DNA of 64,000 bases from Fasciola hepatica (GCA_948099385.1 CANUEZ040000207.1:2651001-2715000); one strand, 5' to 3'. Counted from the stretch's first letter, positions 25,118-37,293 are shown. Numbers and translations: made by a program. Notes: generated by a model from the letters alone, not told the origin.

Positions 25118-25711
25118 GTGCCCAGTCCTGCGGACCATCATCCCCATTCCGTTGAGGTACTTTGTTCAAAACGCGGTAGGTATCTACCCGACATTTGTGT
25201 GGAGATCTCAAACACAGAGATCGATTCTCACACCGAAGTTTATCGGAGATCTGGTTTCGCATCACATCACAAAATCGTACATAATCCTTACTCTTTCACT
25301 GGGAACTGGGCGTTGTGCCGCTCCATCAGTGTTCAACAGAAGGTTGTCAACGGTCTTCATCTGAATGGCACAGTCTTCGACTCTCTCAATTACCAACGGA
25401 TTGGATCAGGAAACAACCGCTCACTTACCCTCCACGAGAACTTCTTTCCGGTCATGAATCACAACTTTAGCCTGGATCGCTTTGTTGTTCACTATCTCAA
25501 TGAGGACTACATCCGAAGACAAAGATTTATGCTTCTTATACTCCTGATGACATTTCGGGCAACCCTTGCAAAAAGTCTCATATTTTTGAGACAGGTTTGG
25601 TTTGGCTATCCGGCTTCGAAAGCTCCATCAATCATGGTTGAAATCTCCAAGTGCGATATTTCCGGCATAATTTTTTTGTACATTCTTGGCCCTCCTCAAC
25701 GGCGGTGGTGA
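25118..25711 (+). other. 197-codon open frame, function unknown
   Basis: This is the longest uninterrupted frame in the window. The encoded peptide has a mixed composition with no signal peptide, and a hydrophobic patch near residues 137-150. I recognise no motif of a transposase, reverse transcriptase, protease or gag. It lies 0.5 kb from the Penelope-like fragment and may be part of an older element. A chance frame is also possible at this length. No splice site clearly bounds it. Confidence 0.25.
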
Positions 25712-25999
25712 TTGAGGGAGCAAAAAAAACTGGCCAAAAAACGGACCGAGTTAACCTACTAGAATACATCCATGAACCTTCGATTGCAGGAGTGGTGTCA
25801 AGCTGTCCATAAATCAGTTCACAAATAGTACTGTCCATGATTCCGTGTCTAGTAAGGGCAACCCACGGTCCAGGAATCATTGTTTCATACGGCTATTTCA
25901 TATAACTCGTGAAGAATATTAGGAAAGGGGCGCAGTGGAAAACAAGCTCGGTTTCAATAACTCCATCCACTGGCTAATATATTTACATGAATTTGACAG

Positions 26000-26190
26000 G
26001 AATGAAACTTTTCGGACAAACAATGTTCACAGTATAGAATCCGATTTGGGTAATCAGTGTTGTAGGTGTCGTGCGATTCGGAAGATTTTTGGAATTTGGT
26101 TGTCCAAATTTGGGAACATTCGGTGTAGAAAGTACCTCTGGGATGGGTTGTTTGCTCTCCATCATGACTGAAACGTCACTGTCGAGGTCA
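26000..26190 (-). repeat. inverted arm flanking the Penelope-like fragment (left)
   Basis: Reverse complement of about 26845-27035. The shared start is TCGACAGTGACGTTTC, followed by GTAATGGAGA/GATGGAGAG, ACACC(G/A)AATG.TCCCAA and GAATCGCAC. The two arms face each other across about 650 bases. Penelope-like elements often carry LTR-like copies in unusual orientations, so these may be element termini. Confidence 0.7.
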
Positions 26191-26199
26191 TTTAGATTT

Positions 26200-26715
26200 C
26201 CTTCCCTTATTTCGGATCGCGGCCAGGGTAGCTGGAATGACTTGACAAATCACTTTTATGGAACAAGGGAAAGGGTCGAACAATTTAATCACTATTGTCT
26301 CCAACGTCTTCAAATGGATTTGACGAACTGTCTTCGACGAATTTACAGGCTTTCTGTAAATTCCCTCGAAGGTTTTGTGGTTGGCCTGGTGCTATTCGTT
26401 GGATGGGGGCTCTCCGACTGCACCAGTCACGCTTCTAGTTCATGACCAATCCGGATTGTGTACCTTGATTCTTTGAGACAGGTGCCATTTCGCTTTGCCT
26501 GAATAGCCTGCCGAACTTGAGTAAACAGGTGAATAGTCTAATACTGAGTGGGGAAGGACCTGCTCTTGGTTTTTGAAATTCATAGAAATCCCTGATGGGA
26601 TAGTGAGATGGAGGAGCAAAGTGACTGAGGGAATTATGTCGTTTATTGCGTCACTTAGGCGCCGAAATATCAGTTCGCTTTTAACCTCTCCTTTGAAAGG
26701 AAGTTGCACGTTCAA
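26200..26715 (-). mobile_element. Penelope-like retroelement fragment, C-terminal GIY-YIG region
   Basis: The minus-strand frame from 26715 contains LPFKGEVKSELIFRRLSDAI, then a hydrophobic stretch, LPHS, a VYSSSAGYSGKAKWHLSQRI segment and a VHNPDW end. This is the order found at the end of Penelope-like element proteins: an F-K-G-(D/E)..SE....R block, then C-V-Y..C..C....Y-(I/V)-G-(R/K)-(T)..L..RI..H.P.W, the GIY-YIG endonuclease core. Here the two Cys and the YIG are altered (YSG), and a stop follows. Traces of the last helix (IYRKPVNSSKTVRQ, further on LFDPFPCSI) continue to about 26200 in the same or a shifted frame. The reverse transcriptase is absent. It is a dead 5'-truncated copy, flanked by the inverted arms at 26000-26190 and 26845-27035. 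Confidence 0.65.
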
Positions 26716-26844
26716 TTCTTTCTTCTTGACGGTGAAATATCAATGGTCGCTTGGGTACTTCCGAAGTGTTCTTTCGACTGAAACGGCCCAGGTCCACGGG
26801 ACAGGACTAGAACCAGTATTTCGGAAACTGATGCGAAATCAAGG

Positions 26845-27035
26845 TGACATCGACAGTGACGTTTCGATCGTAATGGAGAACTACCAACCAACCCCATATG
26901 TGCTTTTTTACACCAAATGCTCCCAACTTTGAACAATAAACATCCCATCTTAGTCCGAATCGCACAGCACTAAAACAATGATTACCAATCTCAGTCTGAT
27001 AATGTAAACATTCGGTCTTTCGGAAATATGCAATC
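26845..27035 (+). repeat. inverted arm flanking the Penelope-like fragment (right)
   Basis: Partner of 26000-26190; see that entry. It begins at TCGACAGTGACGTTTCGATC and ends near CATTCGGTCTTTCGGAA. Confidence 0.7.
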
Positions 27036-27269
27036 CTATCATACATTTGGAACTGTGCTAGCTAAATTTCCCTTGTACTTCACGTTTCACAAACAAATCC
27101 CTCTCGCCAATTGAAAGATCAATTACAACTGAGAGTCATTCAACAAAGTATCACAAATCCCACACACCACTCGCGAGTGATTGCAAGATATACATTACAC
27201 ATGCATAAAAGATGCGAAACAGGTTCAAATGCGAATAAGATGGCCCATCCTGTGAAGAAGACCTGATTT

Positions 27270-27660
27270 AGTCGGGGGCATTCGCTTGGAGTCAACGGGA
27301 CAGATACGATGTCTCCATTCGAGGCTGCCGGGCTTTTCTGGCTGTCATAGAGGACGGTATCCAAAATAATTTAACTCGGTGGTTCTGATAGGCCCGGATG
27401 GAAGCGGGGTTGCGCAGTGGTAACACATACGCATTCAAGTTCAGACCCTGGGTGCGGCAGGGGATACGTGCCACTGATGAGCTCTGACAAGAATGAAACA
27501 CGAGTCTGGTGATTCCGAGTGTGGGTTGGGCGGATCAACTGGGAATTGTGAGTGAAAGACGGAATCCAAAGGATAGTCAGCCAACTGAACCTGTCGCTGA
27601 AAGCAATGTCGAGAAGTTCTGACCAAGATAACATTGGAAATGTTGCCCACCCTTTGTGAA
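27270..27660 (+). mobile_element. SINE-like element with pol III promoter boxes and hammerhead-type core
   Basis: Collinear with 43040-43500. Shared landmarks in order are GGGACAGAT, CTGTCATAGAGGACG near 27340, an A-box-like GTTGCGCAGTGGTAACA near 27411, a B-box-like TTCAAGTTCAGACCC near 27434, the hammerhead-like core (27468-27512), a GTGAGTGAAAGACGGA..CCAAAGGATAGTCAGC block near 27550, and the end near 27660. It encodes no protein. This matches the pattern of Schistosoma Sm-alpha-type repeats, which are short, pol III-type and ribozyme-bearing; the link to that family is by architecture only. Confidence 0.7.
27468..27512 (+). ncRNA. hammerhead ribozyme-like motif (type I, minimal stem III)
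   Basis: The invariant core is present: CTGATGA (27474-27480), GAAAC (27495-27499), then loop ACGA, then GTC (27504-27506) with the expected cut after C27506. Stem III is the two-pair form A-U, C-G closed by ACGA, as in the minimal hammerheads described in Penelope-like elements. Stem I pairs 27469-27473 with 27507-27511 (three Watson-Crick and two G-U pairs). Stem II (about 27481-27494) is poor, with mismatches where GTCC/GGAC would be expected, so activity may be weak or lost. Confidence 0.55.
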
Positions 27661-27699
27661 ATTATCGGACAAAATGGCAAGCAATATATCTTTTCATTG

Positions 27700-29240
27700 T
27701 GACTGAGTTAATCACTATAGCCCTGAAAACCAAATTTTACCAGCTTTACACTTTCTGTCGACTGAAGGTAAAATGCATATTTTAAAAGAGGTGTGTGGGC
27801 ATCTGTTTTGCTGTGGTAATGTTTGCCAACATGAATTCTCAACTCGAAGGATACCCTTCACAAAACCCATGGGCTGGGATTTGAATTTACCATTCTTTGT
27901 CGCTGATGTGATGGGTGGCACTCTGAAATCGGTGAAAATCCCCTTATTCACTGGGATAACTTCCTCATTGTATGGGAGCTTTTACTAAGACGAGGTGTGT
28001 GAGTCAATGCAAAATTAGACCTGTATGATTACCCTGCTCACTCGTTTTCTATCTGATTATTTTCACAAAAATAATGTGCTGATAAGCATTACATTAGTAA
28101 GTCTCGACTTCCTCACGGTTCACAATGTGTCTTGTGCCACAGTTGATCCGATTCCCGAATATTCGTTAGTCTCATAAAATGTTTCTGTTGGAATACATTT
28201 CATTGAGCAGTTTACTGTACTAGCATTATAGTGAAATCAGTCGTGGGGTCGATACCACAAAGTTCACCATCGCTAACGAGAAAGATCAATTGCCGTTCAC
28301 AGTTCACCACGTCTCAACTGTTGAGAACTATCAACAACTATTTTGTATGAATCTGGAATAGGGAAACAACTTTCGCTGAAGATTTTGAATTTCAACTCAT
28401 AGGTAACTTATTTTACTTTTTTGTGGCTAGCTCCTATCCCAGGACGAACCGGCTTCATGGATGTCGTGAGCCCAAGAGTGACGGCCAAAGGCGTGATCTG
28501 AGCACAGAATAATCCAGTCTAGCTTCCAGTTGCGAATGCCTGCGGACAGACTGGAGTCCCAATCACTCGGAGTCCAGCCTCATGAAAACCTTTTGGTGAA
28601 ACAAATTTCGTTGTATAATTAACTGCTTAGTTAGTAGTGCGAAATCAATCTTATGATCGGTGTCCGTTCATCTGAAAATGTTCACTTGAGATCATAAATA
28701 TCCCTCTCAACTCACCATATCTTTAGTTTTGTGACCTGCTCTGTGATAAAAACCATAAAATATTGTTTTTCAAGAACTAGTCGAAGAAAAACAAATCGCA
28801 GTGAATGTTTTTAGTTCTTGTTGATATGTATCATTTTTGGTTATCTGATCCCGATTCAGACAAAAGGCAGCCAGTTAAGCGCACAACGTTATATCCTGTT
28901 ACCTGTCGTGTTCATCGCAAAAATGGAGAACGAGAGCAGATGCAATTTGTTTTTCTGACTTAATCTGTTGATTCCCTTCACCGAAAAAAGCAAGATTTTG
29001 TACAGTTTCTTTATTTTCAATAAGTAGTCTTTTCAAGAAAACCTTCATCAAAACATCTTGATGGGCTTTGTCGCTCGAAGGCTGTCAAATGAGCAAGCAA
29101 CCGGCAGTTTGCAAAACTAAACGCGGGACGCGATGGTATAAAATTCACTGTGATGGCTGTTTGATAACCGTTGGTTTAGTTGTGTTTCTTAGAAGTGATA
29201 CTTGTTATATTGTGGTCGTTGCTGGTACTCCGCTTTACAG
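27700..29240. other. non-coding stretch, nothing recognised
   Basis: Only short frames (up to 78 codons at 27715-27951, minus) without domains. No repeat partner was found. Confidence 0.4.
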
Positions 29241-29250
29241 TCATTTCGTT

Positions 29251-29300
29251 GATATATATACATATATATATATATATATTATATATTATATATTTGGTCG
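29251..29300. repeat. (TA)n microsatellite
   Basis: A short interrupted TATA array just beyond the 3' end of the LINE at 29.4-31.6 kb. It could have been seeded by the element's tail. Confidence 0.85.
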
Positions 29301-29376
29301 TACTGAACATAGACTGACATTTACATTCCATTCAGAAAAAAATTATACTTATCAATTGATTGAATCAAGGGTGGGT

Positions 29377-31560
29377 GTTGAATAGGGAACGTAAACATGA
29401 CAAAATTGCTCTGAACTTCGACCTAAACGCGAGCCATTTTGCGAGGACTGGGGCCGGATCTCCGACGGTAGTGTTTATGTGGATATCAATGCGAGAGAGT
29501 ACGGATCGAAAACTGGAAAGAGTAGAGGCGAGCAAGTTGCGCTTGGATGGATACTCGTGTAAGGGGTGGGTGCTGCCTGTAAGTGTTTCGTAGTCAAAAG
29601 TTTCACATGTCGATGGGTGTAATTTGCACAACTTGACAGATAGTTCGTTTGAAGGCATAACAGGTACCTGACTGATACCAGATAGACCTCGAGGGTGAAT
29701 TTCGAATCTTTCTTCAGTAGACCCACAATAGCCACACTAAAAGGAAAATAGTACTCTGACGAACATTCGATGTCTGGGCTTTTGGATTTTATGATATAGT
29801 TGATGCAGTTTCTTCACACGGTTTGGAATGTGGGATTGCCACTTAAGATTTTTATCGACAGTGATTCCTAAGTATTTGACAAACCCCACTCCAGTTAGGG
29901 GTTCTGCGGAAAAGACAAGTTGATTGAGAAGGGGTAAATAAACACTGAAAGCATTTGGAAGAATTTAAAGCTGAACGGGGTCGAGCATACATATGGTACA
30001 GAATACTGGAAACGTTAGTGAAATCCTGGGTGACAGAATCAGCCTGTCATCATTGGCATATTTATTCAAGTGCGCAGGAGAACTGGACAAAATGTCACTA
30101 GCATGGGTTGAAAGCATATAGGGGAAAGGGCAGCTATCTGAAGCACTCCATAATTACTTACCACATAATCCTATAAAACGTAATCAAACAGTCATGTCAA
30201 CAAAGGTATGAGACAATCGAAAGCTTTCAAGTTATCGAGAATAAGACCACGGAATAGAAACCAAACCGGGTGTATTATCCAGACAAGTACATCACACTCA
30301 CAAATCTGATCCATTGATTTGTGTATATGATGGACTAAGGAAGCGATGACTCCACTGTGGACCTATTTGGAGTATGGGCAAACTGTAAGGGGTCATCGAG
30401 AGAGCTTACAGAAGAATTCAAACGTTTATTAATGGCAAGTTCTGTAAGTTCAAGACCTGATGAAGTAACAGGAGTGCAGTGAAAGCGTTTACTTATGCCA
30501 CCAGTATTAAAAGATTGGAATGTAGGAACAGTAATGGCTGGTCTTCAGTGGTTTGTCTGAGAGGAGTAAATATGTCTGTCAGAGCAAAAGCACCGTGTCC
30601 CAAAAGTCATGAAGATAGACCCTCAGGACCAGTACCTGAGGTTACTTCCGAAGCAAAAAGGAGCTTAAATAATTCTTCTGTACAGAACGGGATTGTGTGC
30701 ACTCCGTGTTTTGGAGTGAATATTACTGGAGAGCCTTTTGATGAGTAGACGAATGCACTGTTGGTATTGTCATGGTCCGCGGAAAATTTAAATTGTTTCG
30801 TCGAATGTCTGCCATTAACGGTTACTGTGGTGGCTGCATGGGTAACGAGTAGCATTGAGCAAGTCAATGCTTTTGATTTCTTTCTGTAACAGAATAGTAA
30901 AGCATCTTACTCCCAAACTAGATCGGGCTCTGCAGAAATATTCTTTCGGTCTTCTTGGGAATTTCAATATACGAGAAGTGGTGCGGCCTTTACGGATGAA
31001 TAATGTTTCTGGAGGACTGCCTTTCTCAAAGAATAAACTGACCATCAAAACCCGCAGCTTGACACTACTACCTAGTGAAAATTTGAAAAAACCAAAAAGG
31101 GACTTTTGTATGATAAAAAATGTTATCAAGTGAAAAGTTTCTATGATAGATTTTGATTTTCCATGGGCTAAACGGAGCTGCGTTTACGTTTCCTGTAATG
31201 GCACTTTCATGGCGAGATAATCTGAGACGATTCTGCGAGCCTAAACCATCCACACAAATCGATGAGTGCGCGTAAACAACCAGAGACTTGTCACACCAGA
31301 TGGAGTTGACATATGTGATCAGCCCACCTCCAGCCCTTTGTTGATGGAATTCCTCTCCTACCGGTACAGATTGAAGCCTTCTATTGGCTCGAGTGAGGTA
31401 ATAAAAAATGGGTTTTATCGACAATTCTTGTATGCAAATCTCACAAGTGTGAACACGAAAGTGTGAAAGAGGAACAAGGGTTAGATCCGACAATTTAGCG
31501 AACAGTGAACGTACATTGGAGCCGGAAAGTAATTTGTATGATATCATCGCCGGAGGATCG
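29377..31560 (-). mobile_element. CR1-like non-LTR retrotransposon (LINE), decayed
   Basis: Read on the minus strand from 31560 down, the order is that of a CR1/Jockey-group pol protein. The endonuclease start is NVRSLFAKLSDL..HTCEICIQE (31540-31430). A linker follows, then TEELFKLLFASE..SGTGPEG (30690-30610), which corresponds to the reverse transcriptase entry block ending GPDG. Next comes ELAINKRLNSS..DPLQFAH..NRSTVE (30460-30350), then GVLQIAALSP (about 30145, for GVPQG..LSP), and YANDD for the YADD catalytic box near 30062. After that come KYLGITVDKNLKW..HI near 29870 and a C-terminal HPLHEYPSKRN segment near 29550. Stops and frameshifts interrupt it throughout, so it is dead. No target-site duplication was found by eye. 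Confidence 0.75.
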
Positions 31561-31869
31561 AAACCAGAGCAGTCACCAAGTACGATTTTTTCGGGTCGAA
31601 TGAGAATTCCTCTATACATATGGGTATTTAAATCTGATGGAGCGAAATAAAACAGTCTTCCGTTCGGGTATAAGTGAATCTGATCTGGAATACCTACGCA
31701 CAGCTACAGTAATCAGCGAATACCCTGATTTTGATGAGGCAGTGGCTAACGTACAAATGTAGCACAACCAATAATCGGTCCTGTTTTGAATCTGTTTTGT
31801 TTTGAATTTGTCAAGTTCATTTAGGTATCGGTCACTCACAGCCTAACATTCCATCGTAGGTGCATGTCC

Positions 31870-32085
31870 TGATATTTTCAGAAAAGGCTGTCAGGCTGTG
31901 AGCACGGTTACCCAGATTTCGCGCACACTGTGGTTCGGAAAAATGAATGTGTTCCCCTCGGAACCACCAAGTTGAAAAGCCCCAATTGACCTGAGCGAGT
32001 GAGGTTGTCTCAGTAGTGCAGCCTACAGTAGAACTGATTGTCGTAAGTGAATCTGGCTAACCGAAGGGGATGACTAGCATATGGA
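31870..32085 (+). repeat. dispersed repeat, copy 1
   Basis: Aligns with 54195-54405 in direct orientation: GAGCACG(G/A)TTACCC(A/G)GATTT, then a middle with scattered matches, then CTAACCGAA(G/C)GGGATGA at the end. It lies between the two LINEs here and alone at 54 kb, so it is an independent element of unknown class. Confidence 0.6.
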
Positions 32086-32639
32086 TTTGCGTGAAACCTG
32101 TGGTGTTTACGAGGTCATCGGCTATAAAAATGTCCCGTTCGGTAAATATCGCTCCGCAATCATTTTGCTAGGACAGGAGATCAACAGCTCTTACTGCAGA
32201 AAGATATTCGGTCTACCAGAAGGAACAAGTTTTACAGTGGTGACACCAGAGTCAACTGAAATAAGACTGGACCTTTTGCCGGTAAAAAAAAGTGAAACGT
32301 CTTCGTTCAATGAAGTAGTGGGTAGTCAGCCTTCGGACTTCATTGGTCAATACCACTGAGGGAGAGCAGACTGAGCATTGTTGATCGATTAGGATAACAG
32401 AATGCTTTTTTATTCTAAAAGCAATTTTGACAGTGTGAATCTTCCAATTTGAAGCCAAATCTGTTGTGGGCGCGAAGACCGATAGGCATACTTGGGTTCG
32501 TCTTATTCAGTAGTCTCCATGTTAGTCCATGGTAGCATAAGCCTATCGAAACATCTGAGTGTAACAAAGGTGAGGCTATGGGACGATGTTCTCAGGTTCT
32601 GTCTCGGAAACAGGCTTTGTTTTGGTCAGACCTCAAATA

Positions 32640-33590
32640 CCCGGTATTTTACCTCTTTTGAAACAGATAGGGTGCCAACACGCTTCTTGAGTACGATAGG
32701 GGATAGCTCGTGTGGGCCAGGAGTTTTATTTATCTTCACTTCGCACAGCCGTTGGAAGATCCTAGCGGATTCGATATTTGGTGAAAGAGATGAGTTGTTG
32801 AAGACTGGCATGAAGTCACACTGCAGAACCGAGCTGCAATCAGAGTTGAGTTGCACAACATCTAAGTTTCCATTTTTTTGTTTCTTGAGCTGCTGGCTCC
32901 GGTGTTTTATGAGTATCCAAATGCCACGACACCGGACTTTCCTGAGATGGTATCGGAGTGCAACTTACTCGGGCGTTCAACTTCGAACTAGATCACGTTT
33001 GTGAATTTCTGCAATACTTTGTTTGTCCACGGTTGTATGCCTGCTCTTTCTTTCTAAGCAGCTGCCAGAGTACGATAAACACTGACCATTTTAGATGAAG
33101 ACAGTTTTCAATGGGAAAGCATGATTGAAGCAAAGCTTAAGTGACATTTTCGCATAAGACAGAATGGTTGTGGCTTGAAAACATTGAAAAATAGATTGAG
33201 GTGCCTAGGCTGCTTAAGTTTATTTGAATATCAAGAGAATAACTTATCCGATTCACTGTTGCGATTGGTTTTTCTAACATAGCTTGCTGATGGTCCAAAT
33301 ATATATCTTGTAATATATTTCCAAAAAACAGTGACAAGAACTTAGCAGTGCACGTTTCTAAACAGTAAACGATTGGGGTTTATTTGTAAGGACCAACCAT
33401 AATTGTGCTTCAAGTCTAGTGAGAAAACGTTCCAAACTGATCAATTCAAACCCAATGTTAAAGTCACCTACAAATATAGGAAGAAATTTATCCATTTGTT
33501 CAATCATTGAGATAGACGAAAGATCAGGAGATACTTTATACTTAGACATTGATGGGCCATGTGCCAGGTCAATGTTTCCGTTGACCATCG
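32640..33590 (-). mobile_element. second non-LTR retrotransposon fragment (LINE), decayed
   Basis: On the minus strand, FLPIFVGDFNI near 33470 is the GDFN motif of an APE-type endonuclease. About 0.6 kb further on, NIESARIFQRLCEVKINKTP followed by GPHELSPIVLKK (about 32770-32690) is the start of a reverse transcriptase, where functional copies have K-(S/A)-PGPD-(E/G)-(I/L)-P..(V/L)LK; Asp is replaced by His here. The polymerase core is not recognisable beyond about 32640. Orientation is the same as the LINE at 29.4-31.6 kb, but each has its own endonuclease, so they are separate insertions. Confidence 0.65.
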
Positions 33591-33599
33591 AGTGAAATA

Positions 33600-36500
33600 C
33601 ACTCAGAAAATATAGCTTACCGACAGTCTTTTTAGTTGAGAATATATAGACTAGAATAATTGGTTTTCTTCAGCTGTTGGTAGCATAGCTGATAGCACCG
33701 CCTCAATGAATATGCAAACTTGTGGGACAATTTGCTCGGTATCAGTGGAAATCATCCAATTGCAACATTCCATCGCGTCTATATTTTGCGCAACCAAGAT
33801 TCGTGTAACATTGAATTTTCCATTTTTGTACTCCTTTTTACTAGATTATTGGTATCTACCCGATTTTTCTCAATAAATAAGACAAACTGCAAAAACATTT
33901 CTTATTTCTTCCAACTCTCAAATCCCATTGATCTCACTTGAACCACTCAATTCGCTTTATAATTTTGATGTTTGCCTGGTCACATACGCATTTACTCCAC
34001 TAGTGCAAGCATACGAAGTGAATTTCGCTGACAGTGCCCTTATCGTGGCTCGACTGTTCATGTGTATCGCAAAATCCAAATTTTCTCGACAGCCTTAACA
34101 ACAACCGATACAAATAGAATTCCTTCCGAATTTCAGCGCGTGACCATGTTTGTTGGACCCATAATGTCAACTTTGGATCGGGCAGACTGTTCCGGACAGC
34201 TTACTTCAGTGCATCTTTTCTTGCAGTAAAAAACGGAAATTTACCTGGAAGTCCTCTCTGCCGATATGCTCTATTAGTTTTTCGAAAGGACCTTATCAAA
34301 AAGCTGAAAACATTATCCAAATGGGACACATTTTTCACCCACCGCGTCTTCTTGGGACATTATATTTTATACGAATCATAAGACAAGTCGTGTATTCATT
34401 CACGAAATCAACCTGAGAAATACACATCATAGAAACACGTGCCTGACGAGTTCTCAGAATTTTATCTCACCACAATTTCTGAGTGCAGCTTTCTTCATTA
34501 TCAAGAAAACAGAATGAATTGGAAATGGTCAACCCCCATAGGATCTTGATGTGAAGGTGATACTTATTCAAAACAACTTGATAATGTTGTTTCCAATAAA
34601 CCTTACATGAAAAACTACATTTCTATTGAACCACTTGGTGATATAGTAATTTTCAAAGTTCTCTGTATTGTTCATGCTCGTTCCTGCCAGACTTTTGAAC
34701 TCAAATTTCTGATATCATCAGTTGTCATCCCTAAGTCAATAGGGTTTAAGGTATTCATCTTTAGACTTCCACCAAGTTTAGTCCGCAGATCGCCACATAG
34801 CTAAAGCTAGCAATGAGAAGTAAGACGGAATGATTGATTCCAACTTTGTATACTGATTATCTGTAGTAAATGTTAGATACTGTGTTCCAAATAGGAAAAC
34901 ATTTTTCTGGCCAATGTTGACTGCGTATGTACGATAAGAAAATCTGCGTACCATCGTATTTGGACTGCCAACTAATATGATTCTCGACCGGTGAAGAGCT
35001 AATGCTAGTTGGGTTCAAATTCGACCAACTTTGTTTTGACTAAGCTGCCGTTCTTCAAAATAGATTTTCAAACAATCACACCGTCAACAAGACCGTATTC
35101 CTAGCTTTACTCGGTCTGGGAGTGGTCGTCATTTCCGTCGCCCTCACTGCTTTCTATTACTGTCTATTGGTGACGTCGGGGTGCTAGAGAAATTCATTAT
35201 CAGCATGAAATTACCTTACACGATTAGCTGAATCCCAGTCCACATGTGCGGTGGCCTTTTATCCGTCCTCATCTTAGGAATAGGGACACATCAAAGTTGA
35301 CCCCTGCTGCATTTTGCCTCAGTATGTATTTGCATTTGTCGCGGATAACAATAATTGAGGAAGGTAATAGCCATAATCTGGACAGTTGTAATTCACCCAT
35401 GGGTTAAATATTGGATGGAGAATCTCTTTACCTTCTTTGGAGATGGGTTAAAATTTTATCAGCCTTAGTCAGACACCTGAAATTCTTACTCTGTTGTCCC
35501 ATATTTTTGTGTATTTTTGTTTTAAAATAGCAATCGGCAGTTAGAAACCATGATAGCACTGGACAGTTGTTTGATCGGTCTAGTTGGAATCAACCGAAAC
35601 GGTACACTCATCAAGCCTCTTCTGGTAATCGAACCAGGGATGAACGATCGGGGTCAGTGGGGTAGTGAGCGCTGTTACTATATAGTAAGTTACTAGGTGA
35701 CCAAAGCTAAATTTCTATTACTCAAAAGATTTTTTTGGAAAACAAAGCTTCGGAAAGGAAAACTGTTACGTATTCTCACTGGTTTTCTGTGAAACTTCAA
35801 AAAAATTCAAAAAGTTGCACTTTCAATTGGAGGTAACCGATTTTATCGGGGGTCTATTTGGTCTGCCTTTGCCCGGATCTAAAAATAGTTATTTTCAGTC
35901 ATTTAATTTTCTAGCTTGAAAATCATGGTCTGATTGAACCTACGCATCACATAGGAGCACTTCAAGTGCTAAGATCTTCGTGGCATCAGGAATCGCAGTA
36001 TCGCCGTGCATATCCCACGACCGGTCTCATTGATTATCAACATTTAGGCACCTACAACTGCCGAAAAACTTCATCCCACATAAGAAATATCGTTGTCGAA
36101 ATCATGAAAAACAATGCAAATGGTGTTTTAATCATCTGTAGTGGGGTTTCCATCTAATTAAATCTATTTATACAGCAGTAATACCGGTAAAGTTGTAATA
36201 GTGAACATGTGATCTGTAGCTTGCATCTGATGAGGTAAATCTAAGACTATTCGTATGTTAATCGTACACCGTTGCTCTGTTGGGCTATCTTTCCAAGTTC
36301 AACGTTTCTATTCACTGATTTCAATCTTGCACAGTTGTTTGTGATTCATGAGTCTTCAACACAAAGAGTTATAAGAATGTGCTAACATGTCGTGAGTACC
36401 ACCATCAGGAGAAGAATGACACAAGAACAGGTGCATCAAGAGTTATCACTCTAAATGGACACGAGATAGGAGCTGTTTGGCTGGCATTATTGTATACTGT

Positions 36501-37290
36501 AACGTGCTTGGCTCACCGATTCGAATCGGACCCCCACGATAAGAATGTACGATGGGGTGTTGGGTTAGGTACATCGAATGCAGCTGAATGATTAAGAATA
36601 TTTTCTGAAAATTTCTATAAAATATGCACTTTGTGCAGTGAATTAGTTCTGCTCGTTGAATAATGTGTATTGAACACTAGAATAAAGAAGATCTCATACG
36701 AGGCCACTTGCACGGCGTTTTGATGAAACTTCTTGCTTAAGTCGGTGTAGAACATACCAATAGATTTGCATAGGTTTTTTTCACATGCCTTCGATGCTTG
36801 GGAATTCATATGAAAACAATGGGGTGAGTTTATGCAAATACTGTGCCGTCAGAGACTAAACTAATGTTTTATTTTAACTGATGCTTTGATTCAATATTTG
36901 GTGACACGCATGTAGTAACTATCACTGTTTTGTGCTGCGCGGCCTTCGGATGTATCGGGCGTCCGTTGGTGATTCAATCTGATTCCACGGATTGCATCCG
37001 AAATTGGATACTTGCCATTTGGAGTTACAGAAAAGATTTCGTGTGTGTGACTTACTTAATTTGGAAGATTTCAGAAAAAGCCTTGCTATCATCTTGACAA
37101 CCGATCTTCAATCCTAGATCAAGGTGTGGGATGTCGGTTTTTGTCAACCTAGTTCTATAGGTTTTCAGTTATACAAATATGCTACTCACAAACCTGAAGT
37201 AACCAATATAAAGTAAACGTTGAGGTGCTCAAGCAAACCGTGATCAGTCAAACAAAAACTGATGGATATTAACTGTGTACAAACAGTATT
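33600..37290. other. long non-coding stretch, nothing recognised
   Basis: Frames do not exceed about 73 codons and none shows a domain. The sequence is more AT-rich than its surroundings in places. A B-box-like TGGTTCGATTACC occurs on the minus strand near 35618 without a matching A-box, so no pol III gene is called. Confidence 0.4.
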
Positions 37291-37293
37291 TTA

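Noticed and set aside
30440..30490. CCTGATGAAG followed by GTGAAAGC as a second hammerhead
   Set aside because: No stem II pairing and it lies within LINE coding sequence on the other strand.
32492..33004. 170-codon plus-strand frame
   Set aside because: It is antisense to the LINE reverse transcriptase segment (GPHELSP block) on the minus strand.
35610..35690. B-box-like TGGTTCGATTACC as a tRNA gene or SINE
   Set aside because: No A-box or cloverleaf pairing could be found at the right distance.
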